Origin: Chalara sp. BL73
Lineage: Eukaryota; Ascomycota; Leotiomycetes; Helotiales
NCBI GenBank assembly: GCA_918026815.1
Contig: CAKJVC010000065.1
Location: 496,001-560,000 of the forward strand
Length of the DNA stretch: 64,000 nt
Direction: 5' to 3'
Shown here: piece by piece, positions 21,824-33,036 of the stretch
Numbering within the stretch: position 1 is the stretch's first letter
Layout: each line of letters opens with the position of its first letter
Position numbers and translations under genes: made by a program
Notes under the pieces: generated by a model
The model's input: the letters and a program-made list of their open reading frames with translations, nothing else
The model's database searches: none
What the model was told of the DNA's origin: nothing

Positions 21824-24800
21824 GCAATGCGAGCCTTTTCCGTAATGATAGTGCAATCTCGGGTGGTCAAAACCACCGCGAGCGAACACTACAGCGATGG
21901 GTCCCGGATGCCTCGGAAAAGGAGTCAAGTAGGTCAAAATCAAGCGCTGCATGGGATATGTTCGCGGAGAATGAGATACGATTTGGCCTAAAGGCAGATT
22001 TTGACGAGAGTATCTATACTACCGCGATCAATAAGAGTCACCCACAGTACAAGCAACGACTCGCCGAGGCGGACAAAATGGCGCACGAGATTGAGCGAAG
22101 TGCAGCAACTCGTTCTCACATCACTGAGGAACGCAGCGGAGGTAATTCAAAAACAGAGGAGAATAATGAAAACATGTAAGTGCATCTTGTTGGCCTTACA
22201 GTGGGCTCACGAACAAGAATCTAGACAAAGCGGCATTCGCCGACAACAGGAGTTCCCTCAGCTGACATTATCCAACAATAGATATACTCCGCCCGCCAGA
22301 AGAACTTTAGTAGGACAGTCCACTGTCCGTGGTGCTCCTGGTGATCCTGCTATTTTGTCGCAACCTGCTTATGCTGATAAGCCTATTGCTGACATAGCTA
22401 AGGTTACACCAGCTTCTAATCCCGCTAAGACAGATATCTCAACGCCTCCTACTACAACCGAGTCAGGCTTTACTGCCATACTTGAATCTAAGCTAGTTGC
22501 TAACACATCCTCTTCTGCGAGTCATACAGCAACTGTTGAGCGTGATGTCGCAAGCGCCTTCAAGTCATTCGCTAGCCCTCGGCAAAGAACCAATCTTGAA
22601 AAGTCACACGTAACTAGGCGCAGAAATGACAAGGAAATCAAGCTCAATGACTTGAAGAGGTTTGCAGACACCTTTAAGCTTAACATTCCCGTCCCTTCCG
22701 ATCTTATTTCGATCATTGCAAATGATCCTCAAAAGCAAAAGGAGATTCAAGAGAAGGCTAAACGCAATGTCGAGGCGGCCCAAGCCAACCCGTCAGAAGG
22801 GATGATACCTATTGCGGCTCCTGCAGATGCGAGATCGGCCCAGAGACCGGCCCCATCTACTCATGGAACTTCTCTATCTCATATCTCTAATCGCCAGGGT
22901 CCAGGTCACAGCCCCGGATTTACCAAGCAAGCACAATTTCAAAACCCTGCGCCGATTCCTCGACCATTATCTGCTCAGGCCACTCGCACTCTTGGTAATT
23001 TGGATTCGCGGCTGAGAAACGCCCAGCAGGCCAAGCACGCTCAAGAACCATTTCCTGTCCATGCGACTACGAGACTGTCTCCAACTTCAGCTAGTCCAGT
23101 CAACAATGTCGATTCTCACTTCTCTAGCCGCTCAAGTGATATAGCAAGCGCTGAAAGACCTCGATTGAATTTACACAGAAGTAAATTCCGCTTAAGTCCC
23201 CATGCAGCCACCTTTAGCCCAAATGGCAGTCCCAGCTCTGACTCCAATACTAGATCAGCTGTCAATACTGTGGATCCGGTGGCTATCTCTCGTTCGTTGC
23301 TCCGCAAACAGCCTCTACCCCAGTCCGAACGACCTTCAATCAAGGATAAATTCAACGCATTAGAACATATCAAAAGCATAAAGCCTGCTCCGGGGAAGAA
23401 TTGGAAGGCAACTGGTGGCATGAAACCCGCATATGATACTTTCCCGTTGTGGCGACAGGTTGACGGCAACGAGAATCCTGAGTCTACTATGCACATGAAT
23501 TATGTCAAGCTATTCGAAATGCCTCCCCTTCCACCACAGCCGATGCAAGATCCATCACACACAGGGGCGCATCCAGCACATGCAACTCCGGGAGCATCGC
23601 CATCTAACATTCCCAATACAAAAGGCGCATCTAAGGATAGCGAGGCTACTGTTGACAGTGAAAAGCCCGTTAGTCTGCAGAACGCGCCTGAGGTGGCGAT
23701 CCCTAGAACGCTGTCGCGGACAAGCCTGGAGGGCCCGGAGGATAACCATCATGCTGTTGTGAGTTCCCAGCTGCACTATCCAATGTCGGTACCGGATGTT
23801 GTCAGGCCCAATTTATACTTGGAAGAATACCCCTTTCAGCTGGTTGCTGAGAGAGGCCGATTGGGGAGCGAGGTGCCATCTGAAACTCCTAATCTGATTG
23901 AGCAACCATTCCCGACAACCTCCTCCAGCCGAAATTCGCACGAAACACAAATTACAGAGTACAGCTTTTCAGAGATAGCAAGTGACAGTTCGGATATTGA
24001 TTCTGCATCTGAAAGTAATATTGTCACGGAAGAGTTACCACCAGGAATTGATTCAGATGAGATATTTTCCAATCCTAGAAAATACTTCCAGGAGCTTGAC
24101 GATTTCAGGAATACTATATACCAGCGTTCGGCAATCCAGTTCTACAGCTCGTTAGCTCGGATAACCGCACGATGTAAGAGGCCTAGTGGACAGTGGCCGT
24201 GGTCTATCCCAGTGGATGAGTACTTCCAATCGGTAGTCCGCAAGGATAACCATGAAATCCGTGCTTACTGTGATCGGCCCACCAGGAATGCTGGACAGGA
24301 AAATGTTGCAAGAGATCTGTTTCATCTCCTTGAGTGCCGAAATCTAATCTTCACTATATGCAATAATATATCATCTCTGAGAAGTGAAGGGTTTAACCAA
24401 ACGCATTTTAGTACATTGGTAGTAAGCCCCACCCGACCCAATGTCGGAAATCTTGTGACCATCCCCTTTGAGAGAGTTGAAAATCTGGCCAATCTCTTTG
24501 ACGAGGTTCTTGACTTCATCTGGGAGAATACAGGAAGCCCAATTTCTCGCCCGAAAGATTCCGACGTATGTGCTAACCAGGCGATTTACCCTCAGCATCT
24601 TCTCGATCGTAAATGTGCGGACATACTGAATTCTTTGGGTTTGTTTGTGGAATTGGATGATTGCACTAATTGGCCACCTCGAGATCTGTGGAAGTGCACT
24701 GTTCAGGTCCTGGATCTAGCGATATTATCCTATTCCTTAGTACACACTGAACCATTTGGTGAGCTATCTGATGGAACCCAGCTAGATGAAATCATTATTC

Positions 24801-26398
24801 CTTTGCAGGGTTTGAGCAAGGACTTTCCGGATAATATACCTCGCGATTCAGGACTTGTTTCAATGCGACGTCGGTCTCTAAAGTGTCTCGATAAGTTTTT
24901 ACGGGGGGGTCAAGTCTGGGTGCTCCATCGAAGCTCATTTTCAACGTATCCGGATGAGCCCCTTTATCTATCAACTACAATCAGCGCTTTTGCAGATATT
25001 TGGGGGCCTCTATGGAAATCCTACCCCAAAGATGACCCTAGTAAAATATCCTGTTACTTTGTCGGCAATGGATTAATACTGCCGTGGCACCAAAATTATG
25101 AAGATGGCCCCCAACCTAGAACTGGGGAAGTCCTCTCTCACTGGATGCCTCGAGGATCTAGCAGCTCATTCTGTGATGAGCCTGAAATAGAAGCCTTTGG
25201 AGGCTTTCCGCCAGCCCAAAAATCTTTCAATGGCGAAGAAACTCTTCTTATTGGCGCAGGAGAAACCACCCGAAAGACACCCGGGCTTCGATTTAACCCA
25301 AATTGTTGCACCACACCCGACCAAGTTGACGCAATCTTGATGAATTCAGGCTGCCGTCGCCCTCTAGGGACTTCTAAGTCACATACATATGTTGATAATA
25401 GTCAAGTGAATGTGCAATGGGGTTCAGGCGGCTTTGGTCCATCTGTAGGCGGTTCAAGAACCATTAAAACCGATGGTGGTCGGACACTAAAGGAAACATT
25501 TCTTGAGATGTGGGAGCTCTCACCAGAACGCCGTAATATTAGGGTCTTTGGAAAAGCTCAATTTGGAGTCATAGTGTCCGCTTGCACAAAGAATGCGAAA
25601 AGAACCAATCTTTTCAGCGTTTTGTCCACATCCACAATACGAGCTTTCTTGGAGTCACTCCAATGGAGCGAAAGCGATTGTAAGGATGCGTTCTTTCAGG
25701 CACTGACCTATGAAGACCTCGCTATATCACTTCCAACGCTCTGGGAGGAGCACGGTGAATGGCGCCAAGAAGTGGGGAGGAAGATTTTTCTATGCTTGAA
25801 AGAATTGAAGAATACGGGAGTCAACAAGGATGGGCAATTTGATGCATTATGGATTCCAGAGCGCGATCGTGAGTATATAGCAACTCTTATCGAGAAGGCA
25901 CATGGCTGGATTCCGATGTTGAAGGAATCATTAAGCTGCTGCACTATGGCAGTCATTGCGACTCGATGCTTAGAGTTCAGCGATAGTGAATGTGGAAGAC
26001 AGTGCCAAGGGCCATATCTTGGCAACATAGAGGCGAAGGGCTTTTCTGTGTTTGAAACTCGTCTTATCATAAACCCACAGGCGAAAATTCCAGGAGGCTT
26101 TGAGCTTCGCAGCAGTAAGCATACTGAAGATCACCAGCGTTGGAGTGTTTCCAAGGTCGAAGTAGGTACGGAGATATTTTTAGGATCACAAGGGCGTTTG
26201 AGAGTGATCTCATCACTCAAGAGAATAGGTATACTTGTGGAATGGGATAACAATATTTTGAAAGACTTAAAGTACGAGATTAAGGAGGACTTCCGAAAAC
26301 TCGTCCTTCGGAGTCCACCGGGCCCTTGCCATCGAGAGTATATTGAAAACGAAAAGTTGGAAGTTAAGCCGATACCCCTCTTCGTTATATCGACCTAG
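21824..26398 (+). CDS. Ataxin-2/Pbp1-derived protein fused to a large fungal-specific domain
   Basis: Ataxin-2/Pbp1 is a poly(A)-binding-protein partner and stress-granule scaffold. Its LsmAD-like segment is encoded at 21824-22179 (RERTLQRWVPD, WDMFAENEIRFGLKADFDES, IYTTAINKSHPQYKQRLAEA). The main open frame, 22001-26398, then gives more Pbp1-type sequence: NNRYTPPARRTLVGQ, ERDVASAFKSFAS, NDPQKQKEIQEKAKRN, PHAATFSPNGSPS, APGKNWKATGGMKPAYDT and MNYVKLFEMPPLPPQPM (about residue 498 of that frame). Without a stop it runs on through an acidic linker into about 800 residues (about 650-1465) of a domain I know only from uncharacterised fungal proteins: VDEYFQSVVRKDNHEIRAYC, SYSLVHTEPFGEL, FLEMWELSPERRNIRVFGKA, GVIVSACTKNAKRTNLFSVL. 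No Lsm fold is seen upstream. The join between the LsmAD part and the main frame is unresolved: GT..AG options near 22142-22200 do not keep phase, so an intron or a frameshift is possible. The start is also uncertain. Confidence 0.8.
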
Positions 26399-27665
26399 GA
26401 TTGAATACAATAATCGAGGCAAAATGTAGGATTCTCGCAGGTACAGTGTTTGCACAAGATGGTCGTCTGACTTGCTTCAAAGTTAGAACTCTGGCCATCA
26501 AGAAGAGTTTGACTCCTAATTGACGCTATTCATTGATCCGGCAGCTCTAAGGTCTTACTTAGACCTTGCTCGATGACGCTGTTAAGTTTCTTCCTCTAGG
26601 ATCATAATTATTGGTTACGGACCGCCTCCAAAACCCGCGCTGCAGCTACCACAAAATATTGTTTCTAAGCGTCAACCATAGTAGAGCCGTTGTCCACATA
26701 CTGGATCGCAAAGCGCACTAGTACGAACTGATTCGCGGCATCTTTGTCTAGCTGAGATCTGGGCTCTTAAAATAGAAGACTAGTTCTTTCCTGCAGTTAG
26801 ACTATTGTCTTCATCTCCCTTATGTAGCATAATAGCGAGATGTAGGTTGGGTGGTGGGATGGAGATTGTCGGGTTTTCGTATTTTTGACTTGCGAACTTG
26901 CTGTTTCGCATGCGCTTAAGCGCGTTCCTTGCTTTAATGAAGCGGCTGCCGTAATCTTTGCTATGTTGTAAATAATGTGTCACGATATCAAATACAGGCT
27001 CTTGGGATAGCTATTTGTCAGGTATCTAAAGTACGAGGATTCTAAACTAAGGAGGAAAAGGTGTAGCTGCCACCCTACTACTGTACTAATGGTCGAGGTT
27101 TTTGGGCCAGGTTATGACATATCCTGGAGAATGTCCGGGTACGCCTCCATGGGATCCCCCAAGAGCCTTCTGTGTTATGTTATATCCTACAATGGGCTCG
27201 CGCATGCGTCAGGCACGCGCCAGGACTTGCCAGCCTTGTGCTTAAGTCCCTATGCGCGCACAGCGTTCACGGTCAAGGCACAACGACGGCAGGAACGGAC
27301 ACCGCGAGATATGATAAGCGCAGCAAGGGACACGAAAGGCCGTATCGCTATCTCCGTAGACACTGCCCGCGAAGGTTGCGCCGTCTTCTCCTCAGCCTCA
27401 TGGCGCCACAATTTGGGTTGCGTTGCAATCCCTGTGTCCCAGCAAAGCCTGCCCCGCTTCAACAGCCTTCAGATACGACTTACAATATCGTGGTATGGTC
27501 GAGTCTTTGTCCTTGCTCTATCTATACGCTTATTAACTTCAATAGCTGAACGAGGAATTCTCTGCTAACGAGCGAGTTACCGCGTCCCTGTCTTCCCACC
27601 CTGCTACCTTCGAGCCTAACTGAACCTCACACCCTGCTTGCTTCTATCGCTCTCGGCGCGCAACA
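26399..27665. other. intergenic region
   Basis: It contains a decayed G block (26979-27068). A 159-codon plus frame at 27089-27568 has no features I recognise and is not called a gene. Confidence 0.5.
26979..27068 (+). repeat. repeat G, decayed copy
   Basis: From TGTCACGATATCAAATACAG to GAGGAAAAGGTGTAGC it aligns with the G blocks at 28387, 30346 and 41213, with about one change in six bases. Confidence 0.7.
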
Positions 27666-28099
27666 ATGCGTCTTCTACTACAAGGCGGGACCGGCGAATT
27701 TAGCTTTAGAGAATTTTGCGACGATGAGATCCCTCCCTATGCAATACTTTCACATACTTGGGACGAGGGTCAAGAAGTCACCTTTAAAGATTTGATAGGT
27801 GGCATGGCAAAAGCAAGACTGGCTACAACAAGATTCGATTTTGCGGACAGCAAGCTAAACTCGACGGCTTACAACACTTCTGGGTAGACACTTGCTGTAT
27901 CAACAAATCAAATAGAGCCGAACTCCAGAAGGCTATCACCTCAATGTTCCGCTGGTACCGCAACGCGACTCGATGCTACGTTTATCTATCTGATGTTTCG
28001 ACAACGAAGCGAAGAACAAGCGATCTACGGGCTGATATTACTTGGAAATCATGGTTCGCTGCGCGGAAAGCGAGCGACCCATTAGCCGAGTATAATTGG
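27666..28099 (+). pseudogene. truncated, frameshifted HET gene
   Basis: It starts MRLLLQGGTGEFSFREF and has YAILSHTWDEGQEVTFKDL; after GGMAK the family sequence moves to another frame (GYNKIRFCGQQAKLDGLQHF, WVDTCCINKSNRAEL, FRWYRNATRCYVYLSDVS), so one small indel lies near 27810. The sequence stops at about codon 145, where a family E LTR begins (28100), and the rest of the HET domain is absent. It is a dead paralogue of the HET genes at 3.2, 48.3 and 62.6 kb. Confidence 0.88.
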
Positions 28100-28386
28100 T
28101 GTAACAACTCAAGCTGAACAGGGATCTCGATCCGTAGATCCAGGTGGAAGGACTCAGAGGTGTGAACAACTATCAATCGTTATAACGAAGAGAACAAGCT
28201 ACGGACAGAAGAAGGGAAGGAAAGCAGTGCTCTATATACAGGAACTGGCCGGAGGCCAGGATAGGCGAGCTTTGTGGTGTCCGGTGCTGAGCTCCGCCTG
28301 AGCCCTGGGTTGTCCGGTGCTGTGCTCTGTCCGAGCTCTGGGTTGTCCGGTGGTGTGCTCCGACCCAGAAGGCCAGGGCCGTGACA
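28100..28386 (-). mobile_element. family E LTR truncating the HET pseudogene
   Basis: Plus-strand reading is TGTAACAACTCAAGC to GGGCCGTGACA, with a locally repeated GGTTGTCCGGTG motif (about 28264-28350). The flanks (ATTGG, GTTAC) are not a duplication. The left flank is HET sequence and the right flank is repeat G, which suggests recombination between elements. Confidence 0.82.
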
Positions 28387-28475
28387 GTTACACCTTTCCT
28401 CTTTAGTTTAGAATCTTCGTATTAAGATACCTTACAAACAGCTATCACTGGCGCCTGTATTGGGATCGTGACATA
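28387..28475 (-). repeat. repeat G, minus copy
   Basis: On the minus strand it reads TGTCACGATCCCAATACAGG to AAAGGTGTAAC. It supplies the last codons and the stop of the adjacent kinase-like frame. Confidence 0.85.
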
Positions 28476-29640
28476 TATGCTCCATGTGAAGCCCAATGTT
28501 CCTCGCTTTCCACACACCCCCAAAAGGCTTACATTTACAAAATCCAGGCAGCTGCCACAGTGATCCAGAATTTGTATGTTCCACTTCTTCCGTGAATTGA
28601 GTTCTCGACCAAGCTTCCAAAACCGGGGCAACTTTCTCGACAACTTCGACTTGGAAAGTATCGCTGTCCATTTCTGTATCAATATCCGCCCAAAGAGGGT
28701 AAAAAAGTTCATCGGTCGGATCAGTACCTAAAACAAACGACATCCAGCGCTCCGCCCACCAAGGAAGGTATGCTGATATTTCCCAGTCAATAATTGCTTC
28801 GATTTTGTCATTTTTAACAAAAATATTCGAAAAGTTCAAATCCCCGTGTGTTAAAACGTACGGTTCACATTTTGGAAAGTTTTTTTTGAGCTCTTGAAAT
28901 TTTTCTTCGATTATTGTTGCGTTTTTAGTTTTATACTGATAGGAAAGTCCAAGGCGGAGAGTTTCCTCAAGATTGCTGAACCAATCGTTTGTTGTACGTC
29001 CCATTTTTGTACAGGTAGGGCTGCGCCGGATACAAAAGCCAATAATAAAATCGTCGGGTATACTGCCATCGACATTTTTGCATATTGGTGATGTAAACTG
29101 TCTCCATTCTTTAATAGCAGCAGCAAGTTGGTTCCGATAATTTGACTTTTGCTCCGAAGATAAAGTATGCCAAATAGTATCTAGCGAAACGCCTTGAGCC
29201 CGAGACATTAATGTAATATCTACTTTATCTGTAGGTGCACTGAGTTTTCGCATTTCTTTTATCAGAGGGATTTCCAAGCTTGGTTTGTAATTGCGTAGGA
29301 ACTCTTGAGTAATGAAATCGTTTGCGAGTGAAGCATCATTCGGACGGTCAGAAATCATCCATCTTGATCCAACTTCCCATATTCCTACGTTACTACGCGT
29401 GTGGAATATTCGAATGCGTGACCCGTAGTCTGCCAAAGCCTGGTTGTAAACGGTCCAACCACATACCCAACACAACTCTTCTTTTAGCCTGTCTTTTATC
29501 TCGTATGAACAAGGCCCTATAAGGTCTTTAATTTTTTCCCAGACTTCTTTGGAAAACTTCCCATCGGGTGCCCACATAAAACCTTTATAAACTTTTTCTG
29601 GGTGGGTGTAATCCTCGCGAAGCCTAGCAGCCTGAGCCAT
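28432..29640 (-). CDS. aminoglycoside phosphotransferase (APH)-like kinase, 3' end replaced by repeat G
   Basis: A 402-codon intronless frame. The kinase-like core is visible as the catalytic loop THGDLNFSNIFV (HxDxxxxN), followed by the metal-binding motif EAIIDWEISAYLPWWAERW (the DFG equivalent). A DITLMSRAQGVSLDTIWHTL hinge lies upstream and a C-terminal helical region downstream. This matches the fungal APH/choline-kinase-like superfamily, often of unknown small-molecule substrate. The final residues (CHDPNTGASDSCL) are encoded by repeat G, so the native C-terminus has been cut and capped by the repeat; the catalytic core is not affected. No signal peptide. A role in incompatibility is not implied; it is simply a neighbour. 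Confidence 0.82.
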   Translation of the reverse strand: MAQAARLREDYTHPEKVYKGFMWAPDGKFSKEVWEKIKDLIGPCSYEIKDRLKEELCWVCGWTVYNQALADYGSRIRIFHTRSNVGIWEVGSRWMISDRPNDASLANDFITQEFLRNYKPSLEIPLIKEMRKLSAPTDKVDITLMSRAQGVSLDTIWHTLSSEQKSNYRNQLAAAIKEWRQFTSPICKNVDGSIPDDFIIGFCIRRSPTCTKMGRTTNDWFSNLEETLRLGLSYQYKTKNATIIEEKFQELKKNFPKCEPYVLTHGDLNFSNIFVKNDKIEAIIDWEISAYLPWWAERWMSFVLGTDPTDELFYPLWADIDTEMDSDTFQVEVVEKVAPVLEAWSRTQFTEEVEHTNSGSLWQLPGFCKCKPFGGVWKARNIGLHMEHICHDPNTGASDSCL

Positions 29641-30164
29641 AGCGTTATAGTATTGACTGTTGAGTTTAACTTGCTTACTTTAAGCCGGATAGTCTGTTAT
29701 CCTAAATCTTCACTTTATTTCTACTGTAACGGAGTCCTTATCCTTTTTCAAAAATAAGTTAGAATTGTAGAGATTTTAATGAGCTGGTTAAGGGATAACC
29801 TGCCGAAAGAACCACCCTGGATAAGGTTATAAAGAGATTCTAATAAGCTGGTTAAAGAATAAGCCTTCCGAACGAAACCCCGGATTAGGTTATAAAGAAA
29901 AAATTATTTTTACTCGCCGGATAAGGAGGTAACGAAAAAAGTTCTAGCTGTGAACCTAACCCTGAGGAACCAGGAAATGTTAAGGAACAAAAAGAAAAAA
30001 GTAAGCGATTTGTTGTTCGGCCACCCTTTTTAACAAATGCACGAAGAAGCCTACTGTCACGGTCCCCAATATCGGGGTGCGATTGAAACGGCACCCATTA
30101 GCGCCAATACACCAAAAATTATGACATGCCGCTTTATTTTGCGGGCACGGAACTTAGTGAAAAT
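29641..30164. other. intergenic region
   Basis: Upstream side of the kinase-like gene. Two imperfect direct repeats of about 60 bp (AAGGTTATAAAGAGATTCTA near 29823; TTAGGTTATAAAGAAAAAAT near 29885) are seen; no gene is supported. Confidence 0.4.
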
Positions 30165-30305
30165 TGTCATGTCCCGTGCTCTCCGAGCGCCGCATGTATA
30201 TATAGCCTGCTCTCCTCGAGCTCCTCTCCTTTCCTTAGCTCTAGATTCTCGTATGATACCACCGTTGCCCTCTGTATCTGTAGATCCACAGCGCGTGTCG
30301 TGACA
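30165..30305 (+). mobile_element. solo LTR, family C, internally deleted
   Basis: It begins TGTCATGTCCCGTGCTCTCC and ends GCGCGTGTCGTGACA, with the duplication AAAAT (30160-30164, 30306-30310). Compared with full copies it lacks about 33 bp near the left end. Confidence 0.88.
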
Positions 30306-30345
30306 AAAATTATGTGTTGCGATTTTGTGCAACTTTACAACACTG

Positions 30346-30430
30346 TCACGATCCCAATACAGGCGCCAATGATAGCTGTTTGTAAGGTATCAAATACGAA
30401 GATTCTAAACTAAAGAGAAAAGGTGTAACC
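30346..30430 (+). repeat. repeat G, plus copy
   Basis: TGTCACGATCCCAATACAGG to GAGAAAAGGTGTAAC. Read on the minus strand it provides the stop of the 30410-33036 pseudogene (residues GYTFSL then TAG). Confidence 0.85.
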
Positions 30431-33036
30431 AAGGTTCCGATGGGATGGCTCCTCAAACCTCATCGCTTTCCTATACAATTCACCAAGTTCCACAAGCAGC
30501 TCTTCTGACCGACAGGGTTTGTCTTCGGCATGAGAAGTCAAGGCGTCATGATATAATGCCATAAGAAGACCTTGCGCTGTCGCCCATCTCCTTTCTTTCC
30601 TTAGCTTTCGTGCCAACGATCTGAGGCGGCCATTCTCTGCCATGAGTGAAGGAAGTAAAGACATCATGCGGAATGGGGGTATCACGCTCATCAGAGCACC
30701 TCCCTGTGACCCCAATCTGGCTTGTGTAAATGAATCGACTAGGCGATCGGTTTGATTGTGAACTAAGCCGAGGAATAGTAGTGCTTCGGAAATAGATATT
30801 AATTCTTCAGCCATGAAGTTATTCCTGACATTCTGGACAATATTGACCCTTTCCAGCTTGTTTGTGATGCTGGCAAGTGCATCAATGAAGGAAGTAAGTA
30901 TGTCGTGAGTGGCCATCTCAAGCAATGAATTCTCAGTCTGCACTAACACCAATCCTATGTCTTGCTGTTGTTGATTTTGTCGCTGTTCCGAGTCGGATCT
31001 AAATAGCAGTTTCTTCGTTATAGGGAGTGACAAGGACGAAAATCGTTTGCATCCTTGCTCTGACGTCTCACTCTCCACTTCCATCTTATTTGACCACACC
31101 CACAAGCCCAAAACCGCCTCCAGCTGGCAAATATCGATTCGCCACAGCCCTCGGATACGACGCGCCATAAGATGAACTGGAAGTGCAGTATTCGCTGTAC
31201 ATCGACCTGTACGATAATTCATTACCCGGCAAAACGCAGCCATAGCCACGAAGTCCGCGCGAAATTTTGCATGACGCGCGTTAGAAGAGACGTAGTTCGC
31301 TACAGACCGAATCGCTGCTTGAAGCTTTAGAGCCTGCTCCCGAACAGCTGAAGTCCAGCGCTGAGCCGTTGTCGGGGCGCCTTCGTCTGTGAGATAGGAC
31401 AAGCACGATCTGTAGCATATCAGCTTCTTGGCAACGTTTGGTGACTGAAATTGAGAGCCATTGGCGGGATATTTGCCCTTAACTTTTGCAATCCACTCGA
31501 CAGGGGCGGTGACACATTTTCCTTTCCGCTCGTCTTACCATGTTCATTCACTGCGAAGCCAGCATTATACACCTTTTTGAGCCGATCAACAAGTTCTTCT
31601 TTAAATTCTCTAATTCTAGTCTCTTCTAACTTGCATGTTTCTTCAATAATTGACCAGTAAAGTTCGCCGTCAAAATTTTTATTGCTGGGAGGGTCGTCGT
31701 GGGAAGTTGTACCATCTGATGGGCTCTTTTCCAGTTTTTCCAATGCTGTTTTTGATCCTCAGTGTCTGCCAGTCCAGTTCATGTTCTTTTACCTGGTCTT
31801 GAAGTTCCCGAACTTGGAGAAGATTTTCACTCTCCTTCAGCCGCTGGGTTCGCAGAAGAGATCGGACCAAGGTCATGATGAGAGTGGCTACAAACTGGTA
31901 CATTGCGACAGAGGAGTGAAACCTCGCAAACCAGTGAATTGCAGTATAAATCCAACCATAGGGGTGCATATTGCTGACCAGACAAACACTCTCTTCCTCC
32001 ACCCAGCGCTTTCGTCCTTTTCTACTTTCCAAGATGTCGTGTATTCTTTTAAATTGGTCGAATATGCAAATGCCTCGAAGTTCTGATCCCGACTCTTTGA
32101 TTGCCAGGCTGGATCCAGAAGACTTGCTTGTCCAGTTTAAATATAACTCTCCTGCGTACTGTGCTCGATCAGCCAGGCGCAGAGGAACATACCGGCAACT
32201 AGAAGGAGCGTGCCAGCAAAAGTCAGCCAAAAATAAGATAGGGTGTGGCTTGACCCTCTTTCTTTAAATCTTTGATATAAATAGCCTAGGCTCCGTAGCC
32301 TAGGACGCTGGTTTGGAGTAGGCGGCCGAAGATTGCTACACCGTAAAGAGCAATCGGACCAGGCTTTTGTATACCGACATTAAAAGAAAGATTTGTATTA
32401 GGCGCAAATTGTATGCGAGCGTCACCGTTGACGTACGATTCATTCTGAAGTGGAGCTCGTGCTATTGGATCAAGCTTTTTTTGGTACTCTTCTAGTTTGT
32501 AGATTCCCGCGTTGGGCGGCTTACTACCCTGCCGCCTGAAAAGATTTCGTAGAAGACAAGATTTGTCCTCTGACTATTTTCCCTCTCTTGATTCTCTCCA
32601 AGCCCTTAAACATTTCGTTTTCCCCCTTTCTCTATCTCTTCTTCGTCGAAAATGAACTCGAGAATCCGAGGGTGCCCAAACACCCGGGCAATCCCACCAT
32701 TGTTCCAAAGCTCACACACATAATGGCTGGTGGGGGAGCAAAGTTCTGCTTCGGCTTGGCCTTTCCCTCCTGCGCCTTTCCAACAAACGCTCGTGGAGAC
32801 GCAGATCCAAGAACTCGAATTACCGAAACAATGGCTGTTAAAATTCCGAGAGGAGCAACAGTGAAAATGATATTGTCGAAAGGCGAGGTTGATTCGCTAA
32901 GAAACTGTTTCGCAACCTGCTCAGCAAATAGAGCCACTAACAGTGCAAGATCGGTTGCAATGTTATTAGTGAAGTCGTTCCATCCATCGGGTGTGGCTTG
33001 AAGTACGAAACAGAAAATGACTAGTAATGTCGACAT
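30410..33036 (-). pseudogene. large fungal-specific membrane protein, multiply frameshifted
   Basis: Successive minus-strand frames give one family in order: DGWNDFTNNIATDLALLVAL and APLGILTAIVSVIRVLGSAS (33036-32770), AEAELCSPTSHYVCELWNNG (another frame, about 32760-32700), FNVGIQKPGPIALYGVAIFG, LLLVAGMFLCAWLIEHSTQE (about 32190), FAYSTNLKEYTTSWK, VGFILQFTGLRGFTPLSQ, then FHSSVAMYQFVATLIMTLVR and RRIRGLWRIDICQLEAVLGLW. This is a widespread uncharacterised ascomycete family with several membrane segments. Frame changes near 32765, 32160 and 31930 and a stop near 32300 show it is dead. The 3' end runs into repeat G. Some breaks could be introns, but the number of frame changes argues for decay. 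Confidence 0.8.

Noticed and set aside
27089..27568. 159-codon plus-strand frame as a gene
   Set aside because: No domain, odd composition and overlapping open frames on both strands; not supported.
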